NCBI GenBank assembly: GCA_937982665.1
Contig: CALJLD010000032.1
Span: 1 to 27,796 of the forward strand
Source: an uncultured Planctomycetales bacterium
GTDB taxonomy: Bacteria > Planctomycetota > Planctomycetia > Pirellulales > S012-138
Direction of reading: 5' to 3'
DNA: 27,796 bases
Position numbers and translations under genes: made by a program. The notes under the pieces were generated by a model. The model worked only from the letters and a program-made list of their open reading frames with translations. It made no database searches and was not told the DNA's origin. Shown here in pieces: positions 1 through 7,699 of the stretch (positions are counted from its first letter, which is position 1; each line of letters starts with the position of its first letter).

Positions 1-176
1 ATAGGGAAGAACTCGACGCAACAAGAGTTCTGCGACATTTCGAAGAGATGGCCACCAGCCCGGCCAATCAGGAGTTACCAGGCAAGGACTTTGTCAGTCG
101 CTCGTCCGTCGAAGAAGTGACGGAAACACTTGAGAAGCATATCATGTCGATCATCGATTTGATCGGGAACTCTTAG
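1..176 (+). CDS. C-terminal end of an unidentified protein (5' truncated by window edge)
   Basis: An open reading frame enters from the left edge, with its first full codon at base 3, and ends at TAG 174-176. It gives about 57 residues that are hydrophilic and probably helical, containing FEEMATSPANQELPG and ending IIDLIGNS. I do not recognise the family from this fragment, and there is no visible motif, membrane segment or signal. Its stop codon overlaps the stop of the convergent DUF1569 gene by four bases (TTAG), so the two genes meet tail to tail with no spacer. That tight junction and the uninterrupted frame are the main reasons to call it a real gene end. The internal ATG at 48 could start only a 42-residue product, so extension to the left is more likely. 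Confidence 0.5.
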   Translation, partial: REELDATRVLRHFEEMATSPANQELPGKDFVSRSSVEEVTETLEKHIMSIIDLIGNS

Positions 177-670
177 CCGCCTGCCCGGAAGAATCCGAGG
201 TGCAACTCGGAATGCCGGCAATGGAGCCGGAGCCAGTCGGCGTCGCTGAGGTCGCCAAAGAACGGGTTGGGCTTGCGCTGCGGCTCTGATTTGAAACGCC
301 TGATGGCGCTCTCCAGCATCTTGAGTCCCTCGTCATCGGAGACTTCGTTGGTTGTCTCCAACCGCTCAACGATTTGCGGCGGCCCTTTGAAACCGGAGGG
401 GAATGTGCTGCTGAGCATCTTGTTGCGTCGCAGTTTGCCAACAATGCGAAAGTACCACGGGGCTTTGTAATCGATGCCGTCGATGCTCATCTCAATGGTC
501 TTTGCCAGGTGGTAGCAAGCCTGCCCCAGGGACCAATTACCCAAGGCTCGCCATCCGGCTGTCGCCATTGCGGTGGCATCGTCCAAGATGTCGTCCATGG
601 TGTCGAAACGCAGCTCGCGGCGATCCTTGACGTGCTTTGTGGCAACTTGCTCGGATGCGGTTTGTGACAT
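173..670 (-). CDS. DUF1569 family protein (DinB-like fold)
   Basis: This 165-residue soluble protein shows hallmarks of DUF1569: an N-terminal RELRFDTMDDILDDA stretch (residues about 18-32), then LGNWSLGQACYHLAKTIEMSIDG (43-65 region) and a C-terminal HSELHLGF motif. The family is related to DinB/YfiT-like four-helix bundles, and its histidines suggest a metal site. No biochemical function is established, and I infer none. The start at 670 is supported by a GGAG ribosome site (complement of 678-681) seven bases upstream. The length is normal and there is no signal peptide. It lies downstream of the P450 gene on the same strand, but 198 nt holding repeats and a hairpin separate them, so co-transcription is uncertain. 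Confidence 0.8.
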   Translation of the reverse strand: MSQTASEQVATKHVKDRRELRFDTMDDILDDATAMATAGWRALGNWSLGQACYHLAKTIEMSIDGIDYKAPWYFRIVGKLRRNKMLSSTFPSGFKGPPQIVERLETTNEVSDDEGLKMLESAIRRFKSEPQRKPNPFFGDLSDADWLRLHCRHSELHLGFFRAGG

Positions 671-786
671 GACAGTTCTCCGGACGAATCAGCAACAGGC
701 AATCAAGAAGGTTCGGCCTCGACGTTGACTGTAGTGAATGGCATTCGCCCTGTTTAGCGCGGCGCTGGTTAAGAAACTCAGCGGGC

Positions 787-837
787 GTGAGATCGAAGAC
801 ACTGTGAGATCGAAAACGCTGCGAGATCAAAGACCGT
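787..837. repeat. three tandem copies of a 17-bp repeat
   Basis: Three back-to-back 17-base units read GTGAGATCGAAGACACT (787-803), GTGAGATCGAAAACGCT (804-820) and GCGAGATCAAAGACCGT (821-837). Copies 1 and 2 differ at two positions, and copy 3 is more diverged but keeps the GAGATC core. They lie in the spacer between the P450 stop and the DUF1569 start. The array directly abuts and slightly overlaps a perfect hairpin at 835-851. It could be a protein-binding iteron-like site upstream of the DUF1569 gene or simple slippage. Confidence 0.75.
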
Positions 838-851
838 GCGGCTGCCGCACG
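835..851 (-). terminator. 7-bp hairpin just past the P450 stop (possible weak terminator)
   Basis: CGTGCGG (835-841) and CCGCACG (845-851) are perfect inverted repeats around a three-base loop. The hairpin begins 17 nt beyond the P450 stop in the direction of transcription. The following minus-strand sequence reads GTCTTTGATC, so the T tract is poor. It could end the P450 transcript or mark the start of the 17-bp repeat array. Confidence 0.35.
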
Positions 852-868
852 TGGACCTGTCACACAAT

Positions 869-2374
869 TCAACCTGTCCGCAACCGCAGATTCACCAATG
901 TTCCATCGGCCGGCTTTGTGGAAACGCCGGCGCGCGGCGGGTTCTCGACATTCGGCGCATCAAACGAAAACAGTTTGACGAACGCGCCCACCACCAGCCC
1001 AACTTCCAATTGTCCCAGATGCTTGCCGGGGCAAACTCGCGGACCGTGGCCAAAGCCAAAGTGCAGCGTATCTTTCGATGCTCGCCCGCTTGCGGCCAGG
1101 TTGTCCCAGCGTTCCGGGGCGAATTCGTTTGCGGGATAGCCAGTGACGTCCACGCCCCAGAAATCTTCATGACGATTGGCGTGCCAGACATCCAGCAAGA
1201 TGTGCGTGCCTTGCGGCAGCATCAGCTTGCGGTCGTTGGAAGTTTCAATCCAGGTGTCCACCGTCGCTTTGCGCGGCAGGAAATAGAGCGATGGCGTTAA
1301 GCGAAGCGTTTCTTCCAGCACATTGTTGAAGTACTGCACGCTATTGAGATCGTCCGGCGAGTACTGCTCCACATCTTTGACTTCCGCAAAGACGCGGGCT
1401 TGCGCGGCGGGATTTCGCGCGAGATGGGAAATCGCCCAACTTGCATACGACGTGGTGGCTTCCAGCGCGCCTGCCAGAAAGACCTTGATATTGCTGCGGA
1501 GTGCATCGTCAGGAGCGTCCGACTTGAATTGCTTCCACAATCCGCGGCCTGTGTTACGCACCGCCAGGACAATGTCCGTCAGTTCGTCGAACGTTGCCGC
1601 GTCAGCCAAAGCTTGTTGGCGTTGTCGCCGATACTTCGGAAAGATGCGCAGCCAACCCATCCGGTTCATCACCGTGTCTCGCACGATATGATCGATCAAC
1701 CGCTCCAATGCCGGCACAAAGCGGGCCGTCAATTCTGCATAGGCAATTTCCGCCCCAAAAAAGTTGTTGGCCAACATCTCCAGCATGACCGCTTTGATTT
1801 CCGGCTCCAGGCACAGCGTTACCTGCTGCTGACCGCTTTCTCGCAGATGCTGGCGAAGGGCATCCAAACGGGTACGGACGGTTTGCCGGAAGGTCTCTTC
1901 AAACTCCTGGAAGAGTTCCGGCTGAAAGAGCGTTGTTTTGCCAAAGGGCGAAGCGGCCAGCTTGCGTTGACGTTTCCACAACTCGCCATTGGCGAAAAGT
2001 AGCGTGTCCGGGCCTGTCGCCCTGGCGATGCCGTTTGACGGCAAAGTGTCCCGGTCAAACTGGCCTGCCCGGTCGCCGGTATCTGTTGTGATCGCGCGGA
2101 TCACGGCCGGATCGCGAGTGACCAGCACAGGCGCGAAGCCGGGAAAGTCCAGATACCGATGGTGCTGGCCGCCGCTGGCTTTGACGGACTCCGCCGCTTC
2201 GTCGGCCCGCCAGAAGTAGGTTTCCAGAATCCGCAGCGGCTCGTGAAAGTTCCGCGGATGCGGGAAAGGCAAAGCTGGCCGGCCAGAGAATGGCCGCAAT
2301 AGCGGGACCCGCACCGGTCGGATATCGCCGGCAAACGGGCAGATGCCGCACAATTGCTTGAGCAACCGTTTCAT
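869..2374 (-). CDS. cytochrome P450
   Basis: From the chosen ATG this is 501 residues, typical for the family. The heme-ligand signature FGHGPRVCPG is present with the axial cysteine at residue 448. The K-helix ExxR is E355-R358 (ETLR), and an I-helix-like AGALEATTS lies at 301-309. The meander/PERF-like region reads FAPERW. These define a heme-thiolate monooxygenase, but substrate and redox partner cannot be told from sequence, and no ferredoxin or reductase gene is in the window. The N-terminus has no clear membrane anchor, suggesting a soluble enzyme. The frame stays open upstream for 124 more codons to 2746, but that part is Arg/Pro-rich and does not resemble P450. An AGGGG lies unusually close to the chosen ATG; ATG 2455 is the alternative. 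It diverges from rplY. Confidence 0.92.
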   Translation of the reverse strand: MKRLLKQLCGICPFAGDIRPVRVPLLRPFSGRPALPFPHPRNFHEPLRILETYFWRADEAAESVKASGGQHHRYLDFPGFAPVLVTRDPAVIRAITTDTGDRAGQFDRDTLPSNGIARATGPDTLLFANGELWKRQRKLAASPFGKTTLFQPELFQEFEETFRQTVRTRLDALRQHLRESGQQQVTLCLEPEIKAVMLEMLANNFFGAEIAYAELTARFVPALERLIDHIVRDTVMNRMGWLRIFPKYRRQRQQALADAATFDELTDIVLAVRNTGRGLWKQFKSDAPDDALRSNIKVFLAGALEATTSYASWAISHLARNPAAQARVFAEVKDVEQYSPDDLNSVQYFNNVLEETLRLTPSLYFLPRKATVDTWIETSNDRKLMLPQGTHILLDVWHANRHEDFWGVDVTGYPANEFAPERWDNLAASGRASKDTLHFGFGHGPRVCPGKHLGQLEVGLVVGAFVKLFSFDAPNVENPPRAGVSTKPADGTLVNLRLRTG

Positions 2375-2933
2375 TTCCCCTGCCGCGGCGGAAGGCTCAG
2401 GACTTTCAACAGCCAAAACAAAGTGACCGTGGGCCGCTGACGCGCGCTTCAGCATGCCCACGGTCGAGGTCGCGTGACGGCATGAGGATATGGGGGTATC
2501 GGGGCCGGAACAAGTCACGGGATTTGCGCAGTTTGCGAATCCCTGGGGTGAGCGCAGCTTCGGCAGGGCGAATCTGTGGCGAACGGGCTTGAAAAGGAGG
2601 CGTCGGCGCGCAAAATAGCACGTTTCGCGCCTTAGGGTGAGCGTAACTCTCTTGCGGCGCAAACTTTCGGTTGATTTGGCCGTGAAGGAGAAATCGGCCA
2701 GCCTCAACAACATTTCGCCAGTGATGTTGCCCGAACGTGGGGGCAAATCAGGCAGATATATAGAGGGCAGATACGCGGGTGCAAAACTGTGGCCATCAGG
2801 CGAGCCCGCGTGCAGCCCAAAGGCTTCATTCCAAGTACTCGGCGTCCAGAATCAAGACGGATCGCGCGGCAAACAGCTTTCCAGCTTTGTCGCGGAAATA
2901 ATACAGACGCACCAAACTGAGGTTCGTTGACGC
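2375..2933. other. divergent intergenic region between P450 and rplY
   Basis: This 559-nt gap must hold the promoters for the P450 (leftward) and the rplY-led cluster (rightward). I see no gene in it. The P450 frame remains open to 2746 but its composition is not protein-like. Two direct copies of GGCAGATA (2751-2758 and 2766-2773) sit 15 bases apart, flanking an A/T-rich TATAGA. This would suit a promoter or operator, but no convincing -35/-10 pair can be assigned. Part of it could instead encode an extended P450 N-terminus. Confidence 0.4.
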
Positions 2934-3569
2934 ATGTCGCAAGAAGTTGAACAACTACACGTCAAACGGCGTGACACGCGGGGGACAAGCAACGCCCGCC
3001 GTATGCGCGCCGCCGGCAGCATCCCCGCTGTGATTTATGGACACGGCGAAGAGACGGTCAGCATTGCTGTATCCGAAGCTGAGTTTGCCGCCGCTGTGCG
3101 CCATGGCGCCAAGTTTGTGGACCTCGCTGGCGATCTTTCCGAGAAGGCACTGGTCACGGACATTCAATGGGATGTCTGGGGCAATGAAGTGCTGCACATT
3201 GACTTCACACGCGTTTCCGCGGATGAGAAAGTGCAGATTGAAGTGCCGGTGGAATTGCGGGGCGTTGCACCCGGCGTCAGCAACAATGGTGTTGTCACGC
3301 AATTGATTCACGAAGTCACCGTGGAATGTCTGGCAACCAACGTGCCGGAAAAGATTGAGGTCAACATCAACAGCCTTGAGTTGGAACAACAAATCACCGT
3401 TGCGGATTTGGACCTTCCTGAAGGCGTGAAGTTGGACCTGGAACCGGAAGCCGTGGTTGTGCAATGCACGCCGGCGATTGAAGAAGAGGAAGAAGAAGCC
3501 GTTGGCGAATCGGCCGAGCCGGAAGTCATTGGGCGAGATGCCGACGACGAAGACAAAGATTCCGACTAG
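2934..3569 (+). CDS. rplY: 50S ribosomal protein bL25 (CTC/TL5 long form)
   Basis: bL25 binds 5S rRNA in the large ribosomal subunit. This 211-residue protein is the long two-domain form. The N-terminal 5S-binding beta-barrel (about 1-93) contains RGTSNARRMRAAGSIPAVIYG, and the C-terminal TL5/CTC domain (about 98-185) contains HIDFTRVSADEKVQIEVPVEL. A strongly acidic tail follows (EEEEEEAV and EDKDSD), common in planctomycete and other long-form versions. The ATG at 2934 gives the family-typical N-terminus; a weak AGG lies well upstream, so initiation may not depend on Shine-Dalgarno pairing. It heads the translation/replication cluster, with pth next in the same direction, a common bacterial arrangement. 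Confidence 0.96.
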   Translation: MSQEVEQLHVKRRDTRGTSNARRMRAAGSIPAVIYGHGEETVSIAVSEAEFAAAVRHGAKFVDLAGDLSEKALVTDIQWDVWGNEVLHIDFTRVSADEKVQIEVPVELRGVAPGVSNNGVVTQLIHEVTVECLATNVPEKIEVNINSLELEQQITVADLDLPEGVKLDLEPEAVVVQCTPAIEEEEEEAVGESAEPEVIGRDADDEDKDSD

Positions 3570-3746
3570 CGAGTTCTGGCCGAATTCTCGGCAAACTGCG
3601 AAGAGCCAGAGCTGCAAAGAAAAACGTGAGCCGTGTTCCGCAAACTTTGGAATCGACTGCGGGGAGCGGACGCCGAGGAACCCTCATCCGATGGATTTTC
3701 TCATGGGGAATACTCCTCTGGGGAATCCGCACCAAATGCACAGATC

Positions 3747-4427
3747 ATGAAATTGGTGGTTGGGCTGGGGAATCCTGGTCGCAAGTACGAAGGAACAAGA
3801 CACAACATTGGTTTTGAAGTTGTCCGTGAAGTTGCCAGACGCTCAACACACGGCAAGGTCAAGACCGCGTTTGAAGGAGAAACGGTCGAAGCAAACATCG
3901 CAGGCGAGAAGTGTTTGATCCTCTGCCCCAGCACGTTTATGAACCGCTCCGGACAAAGCGTGCAAAAGGCCAGAGACTTCTTCAAACTGGAAAATGACGC
4001 ACTGCTGGTGGTTTGTGATGACTTCAGCATTCCGGTGGGGACGTTACGGATGCGGCCCAAAGGTTCCGCCGGAGGGCAAAACGGACTCAGGGACATCATC
4101 AATCGGCTGGGCCAAGAATTCTCGCGGTTGCGTGTGGGAATTGGACCAGTGCCGGACAGATGGAATCCCGCCGACTTTGTCCTGGGAAAGTTCAATAAGG
4201 CTGAGTCGCAAGAGATGGAACATGTTGTTGTTCGTGCGGCTGACGCCGTGGCGGACTGGGTGCAATCCGGCACACAGTTTTGCATGAACAAGTACAACGC
4301 CCCTGGAAAAGACAATGCTGCCGGAAATGAGAATGCCGGCGGAAAGAAAGAAACTGGCAAGGCCAACAAAAAAGCCAGCTCGAAAACAACCGGAAAACAA
4401 ACAGAAGCGGAAGACAACACAACGTAA
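3747..4427 (+). CDS. pth: peptidyl-tRNA hydrolase
   Basis: Pth cleaves peptidyl-tRNAs released from stalled ribosomes so that the tRNA can be reused. The 226-residue protein begins MKLVVGLGNPGRKYEGTRHN. Asn9, His19 and Asp92 (CDD) correspond to E. coli catalytic residues Asn10, His20 and Asp93, and the GSAGGQNGLRDI loop is intact. A C-terminal extension of about 40 residues, rich in Lys, Asn and Thr, makes it longer than the usual 190-200. The frame is open upstream to a GTG at 3633 that would add 38 residues beginning MFRKLWNRL. I prefer ATG 3747 because it matches the family N-terminus, although neither start has a strong ribosome site. It sits between rplY and rpsF. Confidence 0.95.
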   Translation: MKLVVGLGNPGRKYEGTRHNIGFEVVREVARRSTHGKVKTAFEGETVEANIAGEKCLILCPSTFMNRSGQSVQKARDFFKLENDALLVVCDDFSIPVGTLRMRPKGSAGGQNGLRDIINRLGQEFSRLRVGIGPVPDRWNPADFVLGKFNKAESQEMEHVVVRAADAVADWVQSGTQFCMNKYNAPGKDNAAGNENAGGKKETGKANKKASSKTTGKQTEAEDNTT

Positions 4428-4459
4428 GCCGTGGCAAGCTGGCTGCGGTCAATCAAAGC

Positions 4460-4464
4460 GGAGG
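4460..4464 (+). promoter_or_regulatory. Shine-Dalgarno site fixing the TTG start of rpsF
   Basis: GGAGG lies seven bases before the TTG at 4472. No ATG or GTG gives a plausible bS6 N-terminus, so this site decides the start. Confidence 0.85.
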
Positions 4465-4471
4465 AAAAGTC

Positions 4472-4849
4472 TTGGCAGTCCACACGTACGAGTGCATGTT
4501 CATTTTTGACCCCAACCGGTTTGCTCGGGATGCGGCCGCGTTGGGCGCTGCCGCTAATGAGCTGATCGAGAATCGCGGCGGCGAAGTCCTGGCCAGCCGA
4601 TTGTGGGAAGAACGCAAACTGGCCTATCCCATTGAAGGTCACAAACGCGGAGTTTATTGGCTCACCTACTTCAAGTTGCAGGGCGAAGAGATCACTCCGC
4701 TGCAACGAGACTTCGCGCTCAATGATTCCATCCTGCGCCAATTGATCTTGAAGGTTGATCCCAGAATTGCGGACCACCTTGTTCGCCTGGCTCAGGGCGA
4801 AGAACAGGAAGAAGAAGCCGAGGAACCTGTCGCCACTACGGAAGGCTAA
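4472..4849 (+). CDS. rpsF: 30S ribosomal protein bS6
   Basis: bS6 normally pairs with bS18 on the platform of the small ribosomal subunit. The 125-residue protein begins VHTYECMFIFDPNRFARD, the first strand and helix of the ferredoxin-like fold, followed by the typical RLWEERKLAYPIEGHKRGVYWL segment. The N-terminal ~100 residues are the folded domain. The tail is acidic (EEQEEEAEEP), as in many bS6 proteins, where it can be glutamylated in some species. It starts at TTG with an excellent GGAGG site. It is followed by ssb after 69 nt, but rpsR, which usually accompanies this gene, is not in the cluster. Confidence 0.95.
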   Translation: MAVHTYECMFIFDPNRFARDAAALGAAANELIENRGGEVLASRLWEERKLAYPIEGHKRGVYWLTYFKLQGEEITPLQRDFALNDSILRQLILKVDPRIADHLVRLAQGEEQEEEAEEPVATTEG

Positions 4850-4918
4850 CCGAAGGATCGCAACTATCGCCAACGTGTTGCCTGGCCTCCGCGTCAGGCC
4901 TTGCCTGTGAGTTGAGAA

Positions 4919-5380
4919 ATGGCCAGTTTCAATCGCGTGATCCTTGTCGGCAACGTGACCCGCGATCCCGAATTGCGCTACATCTCCTCCGGTACGGCCG
5001 TCACGGACCTGGGCCTGGCGGTCAATGATCGCCGCAAGAACCCCAATGGCGAATGGGTGGAGGAAACAACATTTGTCGACGTCACACTTTGGGCTCGCCA
5101 GGCGGAAGTGGCTTGCGAGTATCTTTCCAAAGGAGCCCCTGTTTTGATTGAGGGCCGTCTCAAACTCGATCAGTGGGAGACCGACGGCAAGAAGATGTCA
5201 AAACTGCGCGTTGTTGGCGAGCGGATGCAAATGCTCGGCGGCCGGGGTGGTGGCGGCGGAGGAGGAGGGGGAGGATCGCGCGGCGGATCCAGCACACAAA
5301 ACACAGAGTATTCTCAGCCGGATAACGGGGGATCTGACTTTAGTTCCAGCGATGATGGCGGGAGCGACATTCCCTTTTAA
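4919..5380 (+). CDS. ssb: single-stranded DNA-binding protein
   Basis: SSB coats single-stranded DNA during replication and repair and recruits partners through its C-terminal tip. The 153-residue protein has the OB-fold domain at about 1-108 (FNRVILVGNVTRDPELRYI near the start, TTFVDVTLWARQAEVACEYL in the middle). A flexible linker with a run of ten consecutive glycines follows at about 115-124, then a Ser/Asp-rich stretch. It ends with the canonical acidic tip SDIPF. Length and architecture are normal. The ATG at 4919 has no strong ribosome site, so translation may be partly coupled to rpsF. It lies between rpsF and rplI, the usual position. Confidence 0.97.
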   Translation: MASFNRVILVGNVTRDPELRYISSGTAVTDLGLAVNDRRKNPNGEWVEETTFVDVTLWARQAEVACEYLSKGAPVLIEGRLKLDQWETDGKKMSKLRVVGERMQMLGGRGGGGGGGGGGSRGGSSTQNTEYSQPDNGGSDFSSSDDGGSDIPF

Positions 5381-5401
5381 GATCAACAAGAAGCAAGAGT
5401 C

Positions 5402-5956
5402 ATGCCTCAGACTAAACCGCAAAAGAAAAAGAAACGCCACAATCACAAGTTCAAGCGCTTGCCGCGCGGTGAGAACGGTGGCATCCAACTGCTGCTGATT
5501 CAAAACGTGGAACACCTCGGCAAGCAGGGTGACGTGGTTGAGGTCCGCCCCGGCTACGCAAACAACTACCTGCTGCCTGAAGGGCTGGCCACACTGGCGA
5601 CCGACCACCACAAGCGGATGGTGGAAAAGCACAAAGCCCGCTTGATGGAAATTGAACGTTCCCGTCTGGCCGGTTTGCAGCAGAAGGCCGACCAACTCAG
5701 CCAGCAAAGCGTCACGATTGAAGCCAACGCCAACGATGAAGGCCAACTGTATGGCTCCGTCGGCCCGGCTGATATCACTTCCGCGCTCAAGAAGCAGGAC
5801 ATCGTCATCACGCCGGATCAGGTTCGCCTGGAAGGCCCGCTCAAGGAGTTGGGTCTGTACACGGTGAAGATCCACATGGGCCACGATATCTCGGCCTCGC
5901 TCAAGGTGTGGGTTGTGCCAACGGTGGGCGAAGGCGAAGAAGCTGCCGCTTCCTGA
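5402..5956 (+). CDS. rplI: 50S ribosomal protein bL9
   Basis: bL9 has an N-terminal rRNA-binding domain, a long connecting helix and a C-terminal domain. All three are visible: QLLLIQNVEHLGKQGDVVEV and the following GYANNYLLPEGLA (about 29-63), a charged helix (about 70-105) and a C-terminal domain ending near 178. At 184 residues it is longer than the ~150 of E. coli because of a 28-residue basic N-terminal extension (QKKKKRHNHKFKRLPRG), which may add rRNA contacts. I recall similar extensions in planctomycete bL9 but cannot check here. ATG 5402 follows ssb by 21 nt with a weak AAGCAAGAG site, so the genes are probably co-transcribed. Confidence 0.95.
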   Translation: MPQTKPQKKKKRHNHKFKRLPRGENGGIQLLLIQNVEHLGKQGDVVEVRPGYANNYLLPEGLATLATDHHKRMVEKHKARLMEIERSRLAGLQQKADQLSQQSVTIEANANDEGQLYGSVGPADITSALKKQDIVITPDQVRLEGPLKELGLYTVKIHMGHDISASLKVWVVPTVGEGEEAAAS

Positions 5957-5988
5957 TATCGGTCGCAATTTTCTTTCAGAAAATCCGC

Positions 5989-6019
5989 GCAGGCTCGGTG
6001 CGAATATCACCGGGCCTGT
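5989..6019 (+). terminator. hairpin downstream of rplI (possible terminator or attenuator)
   Basis: The sequence from 5989 (GCAGGCTCGGTG) pairs with CACCGGGCCTGT ending at 6019, giving about 12 bp with two G-U wobbles and a seven-base loop. It lies 32 nt past the rplI stop. The following bases are TTTGCATG, so the U tract is short. It may end or attenuate the ribosomal-protein transcript before dnaB. Confidence 0.45.
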
Positions 6020-6067
6020 TTGCATGTTGCGACAAAACACCTCGCCATTTCCGGCGTTTCGCGATCG

Positions 6068-6096
6068 TTGACCAATACCGCTGGCAACGTTAGTTT
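6068..6096 (+). promoter_or_regulatory. candidate sigma70-type promoter for dnaB
   Basis: TTGACC (6068-6073) is separated by exactly 17 bases from TAGTTT (6091-6096). The -35 matches consensus at five of six positions and the -10 at only three. It lies after the rplI hairpin and about 120 nt before the dnaB start, which would allow separate expression of dnaB. Confidence 0.35.
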
Positions 6097-6213
6097 CGAG
6101 TTCCAGCAATTTAATCACTCAGCGCGTGTCATCGATCGGCGAGTCTGGTTCTCGCGGAGTGCCTCATAGCGTTCGGCGTAACGGAAGTACGATTTTCGAC
6201 TTGTCACAATCAG

Positions 6214-6218
6214 GGAGG
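6214..6218 (+). promoter_or_regulatory. Shine-Dalgarno site fixing the TTG start of dnaB
   Basis: GGAGG, inside AGGGAGGAA, lies five bases before TTG 6224. It supports this start over later in-frame codons. Confidence 0.8.
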
Positions 6219-6223
6219 AAGTT

Positions 6224-7690
6224 TTGGCAAGAGCACAACGCGTTGATCAAGGGCCGTCGGCTCGCAGCAATAGCAACGGGGCCGAATTGCTGGACCGCGT
6301 ACCTCCGCAGAATCTGGACGCGGAGCGTGACGTTCTGGGCAGCCTAATGTTGTTGCCGGACCTGTGTGATGAGCTTGCGCTGATTCTCAAGCCCAGCGAC
6401 TTCTACTCCAAAGCGCACGCTGAGATCTTCACCGCCATGCTCAATTTGCATGAGCAGGGCAAACGCGTTGATGCCACGTTGTTGGTGGAGAACCTCAAAG
6501 ACAATCAAGAGTTGGAAGGGATCGGCGGCAAGGCATATATCGCTGAGCTTGTGCACGCGGTTCCCACGGCGGCCAACGCTGAGTTTTACGCCAAGATCGT
6601 GCGAGACAAAGCGACGCTTCGCGCACTCATTCACGGCACAACCGAAGTCCTGCGTGACGCATACGATGCTCGCCGCGAACCGCGCGAATTGGTGAGTCAG
6701 GCCGAGCAAAAGATCTTCTCGATCCATGACCAGCGGTGGGGTGGCGAAGTCCACAACATCCACGATGTCATGCAAGAAGCGTTTGTCCGCATTGACGCGC
6801 GACTCAAAGGCGACGATCTGGGCGTGCCCACCGGCTTTGAAGATTTTGACACCCTGACCGGCGGATTACATGACGGCGAATTGATCATCCTGGCCGCCCG
6901 GCCCAGTATGGGGAAAACCGCGCTCGCCTTGAACGTGGCCGAACATGTCTCGACCAAAGAAGAGATTTGCACTTTGGTGGTCAGTTTGGAAATGTCACGA
7001 TTGGAACTCGCCCAGCGGATGCTCTGTTCGTGCGGTCGTATTTCCGGAACAAAATTTCGCAGCGGATTTCTCACCGGAGATGACCGTCAATCATTGGTGG
7101 AAGCTTCCGCAAAGCTCAGCCAGGCGCCGTTGTTTATTGACGATTCGCCGGCACGTACCGTGACGGAGATTGCCGCGGCCGCGCGAAGACTCAAGCGGCG
7201 GCATAACCTCGGCCTGGTCATCATCGATTATCTGCAACTGCTGGAACCGGATAACGCCAATGATCCGCGGCAAGAGCAGGTTGCCAAAATGGCCCGGCGG
7301 CTCAAGACGGTCGCTCGCGAGATTGGCGTGCCAATCCTCTGTCTCGCGCAGCTCAATCGTCAGGCGGAGCTTTCCCGCGATAACCGTCCGCGGATGAGCC
7401 ATCTGCGAGAATCCGGCGCCATCGAGCAGGACGCCGACGTCGTGATGTTCGTCCATCGTGAGGAATATTATCTCACGCGGGAACAGCGCGAGAACGAGGC
7501 CGACCCCAAGACGCAAAGCCTCAAAGGCAAGGGCGAGTTGATCGTCGCCAAGCAGCGTAACGGCCCTGTCGGAGATGTTCCGCTGCTCTGGTTCCAGGAA
7601 TTCACGCGGTTTGAAACGCAGCGGACCGAGCAGCAATCGCACTACACGGAGTTTGAAGCTTTCGGCGGCGGTGACTCTTTCGGCGAATAG
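6224..7690 (+). CDS. dnaB: replicative DNA helicase DnaB
   Basis: DnaB is the hexameric helicase that unwinds DNA at the replication fork and recruits primase. The 488-residue protein has the usual layout. An N-terminal helical domain follows a ~20-residue unstructured leader and begins RVPPQNLDAERDVLGSLML. After the linker comes the RecA-like domain with Walker A ARPSMGKTAL (Gly230-Lys231-Thr232), Walker B LVIIDYLQLL and the H4-type LSRDNRPRMSHLRESGAIEQ region. The segment ADVVMFVHREEYY and the C-terminal KQRNGPVG loop are also typical. No intein or frameshift is present. It starts at TTG with a strong GGAGG site. It follows the rpsF-ssb-rplI genes, an order widely conserved in bacteria. Confidence 0.97.
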   Translation: MARAQRVDQGPSARSNSNGAELLDRVPPQNLDAERDVLGSLMLLPDLCDELALILKPSDFYSKAHAEIFTAMLNLHEQGKRVDATLLVENLKDNQELEGIGGKAYIAELVHAVPTAANAEFYAKIVRDKATLRALIHGTTEVLRDAYDARREPRELVSQAEQKIFSIHDQRWGGEVHNIHDVMQEAFVRIDARLKGDDLGVPTGFEDFDTLTGGLHDGELIILAARPSMGKTALALNVAEHVSTKEEICTLVVSLEMSRLELAQRMLCSCGRISGTKFRSGFLTGDDRQSLVEASAKLSQAPLFIDDSPARTVTEIAAAARRLKRRHNLGLVIIDYLQLLEPDNANDPRQEQVAKMARRLKTVAREIGVPILCLAQLNRQAELSRDNRPRMSHLRESGAIEQDADVVMFVHREEYYLTREQRENEADPKTQSLKGKGELIVAKQRNGPVGDVPLLWFQEFTRFETQRTEQQSHYTEFEAFGGGDSFGE

Positions 7691-7699
7691 CCGCTGCCA

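Noticed and set aside
787..837. Possible CRISPR array
   Set aside because: The 17-bp units are directly adjacent with no spacers, there are only three, and no cas gene is present.
3701..4873. 390-codon minus-strand open frame
   Set aside because: It lies opposite pth and rpsF, both certain. Its translation is Ser/Pro/Phe-rich with no motifs.
4850..4918. Hairpin GGCCT/AGGCC in the rpsF-ssb spacer as a terminator
   Set aside because: The stem is only about five base pairs with no T tract, and it lies inside a conserved co-transcribed cluster.
5198..6118. 306-codon minus-strand open frame
   Set aside because: It is the antisense shadow of ssb and rplI and has no domain features.
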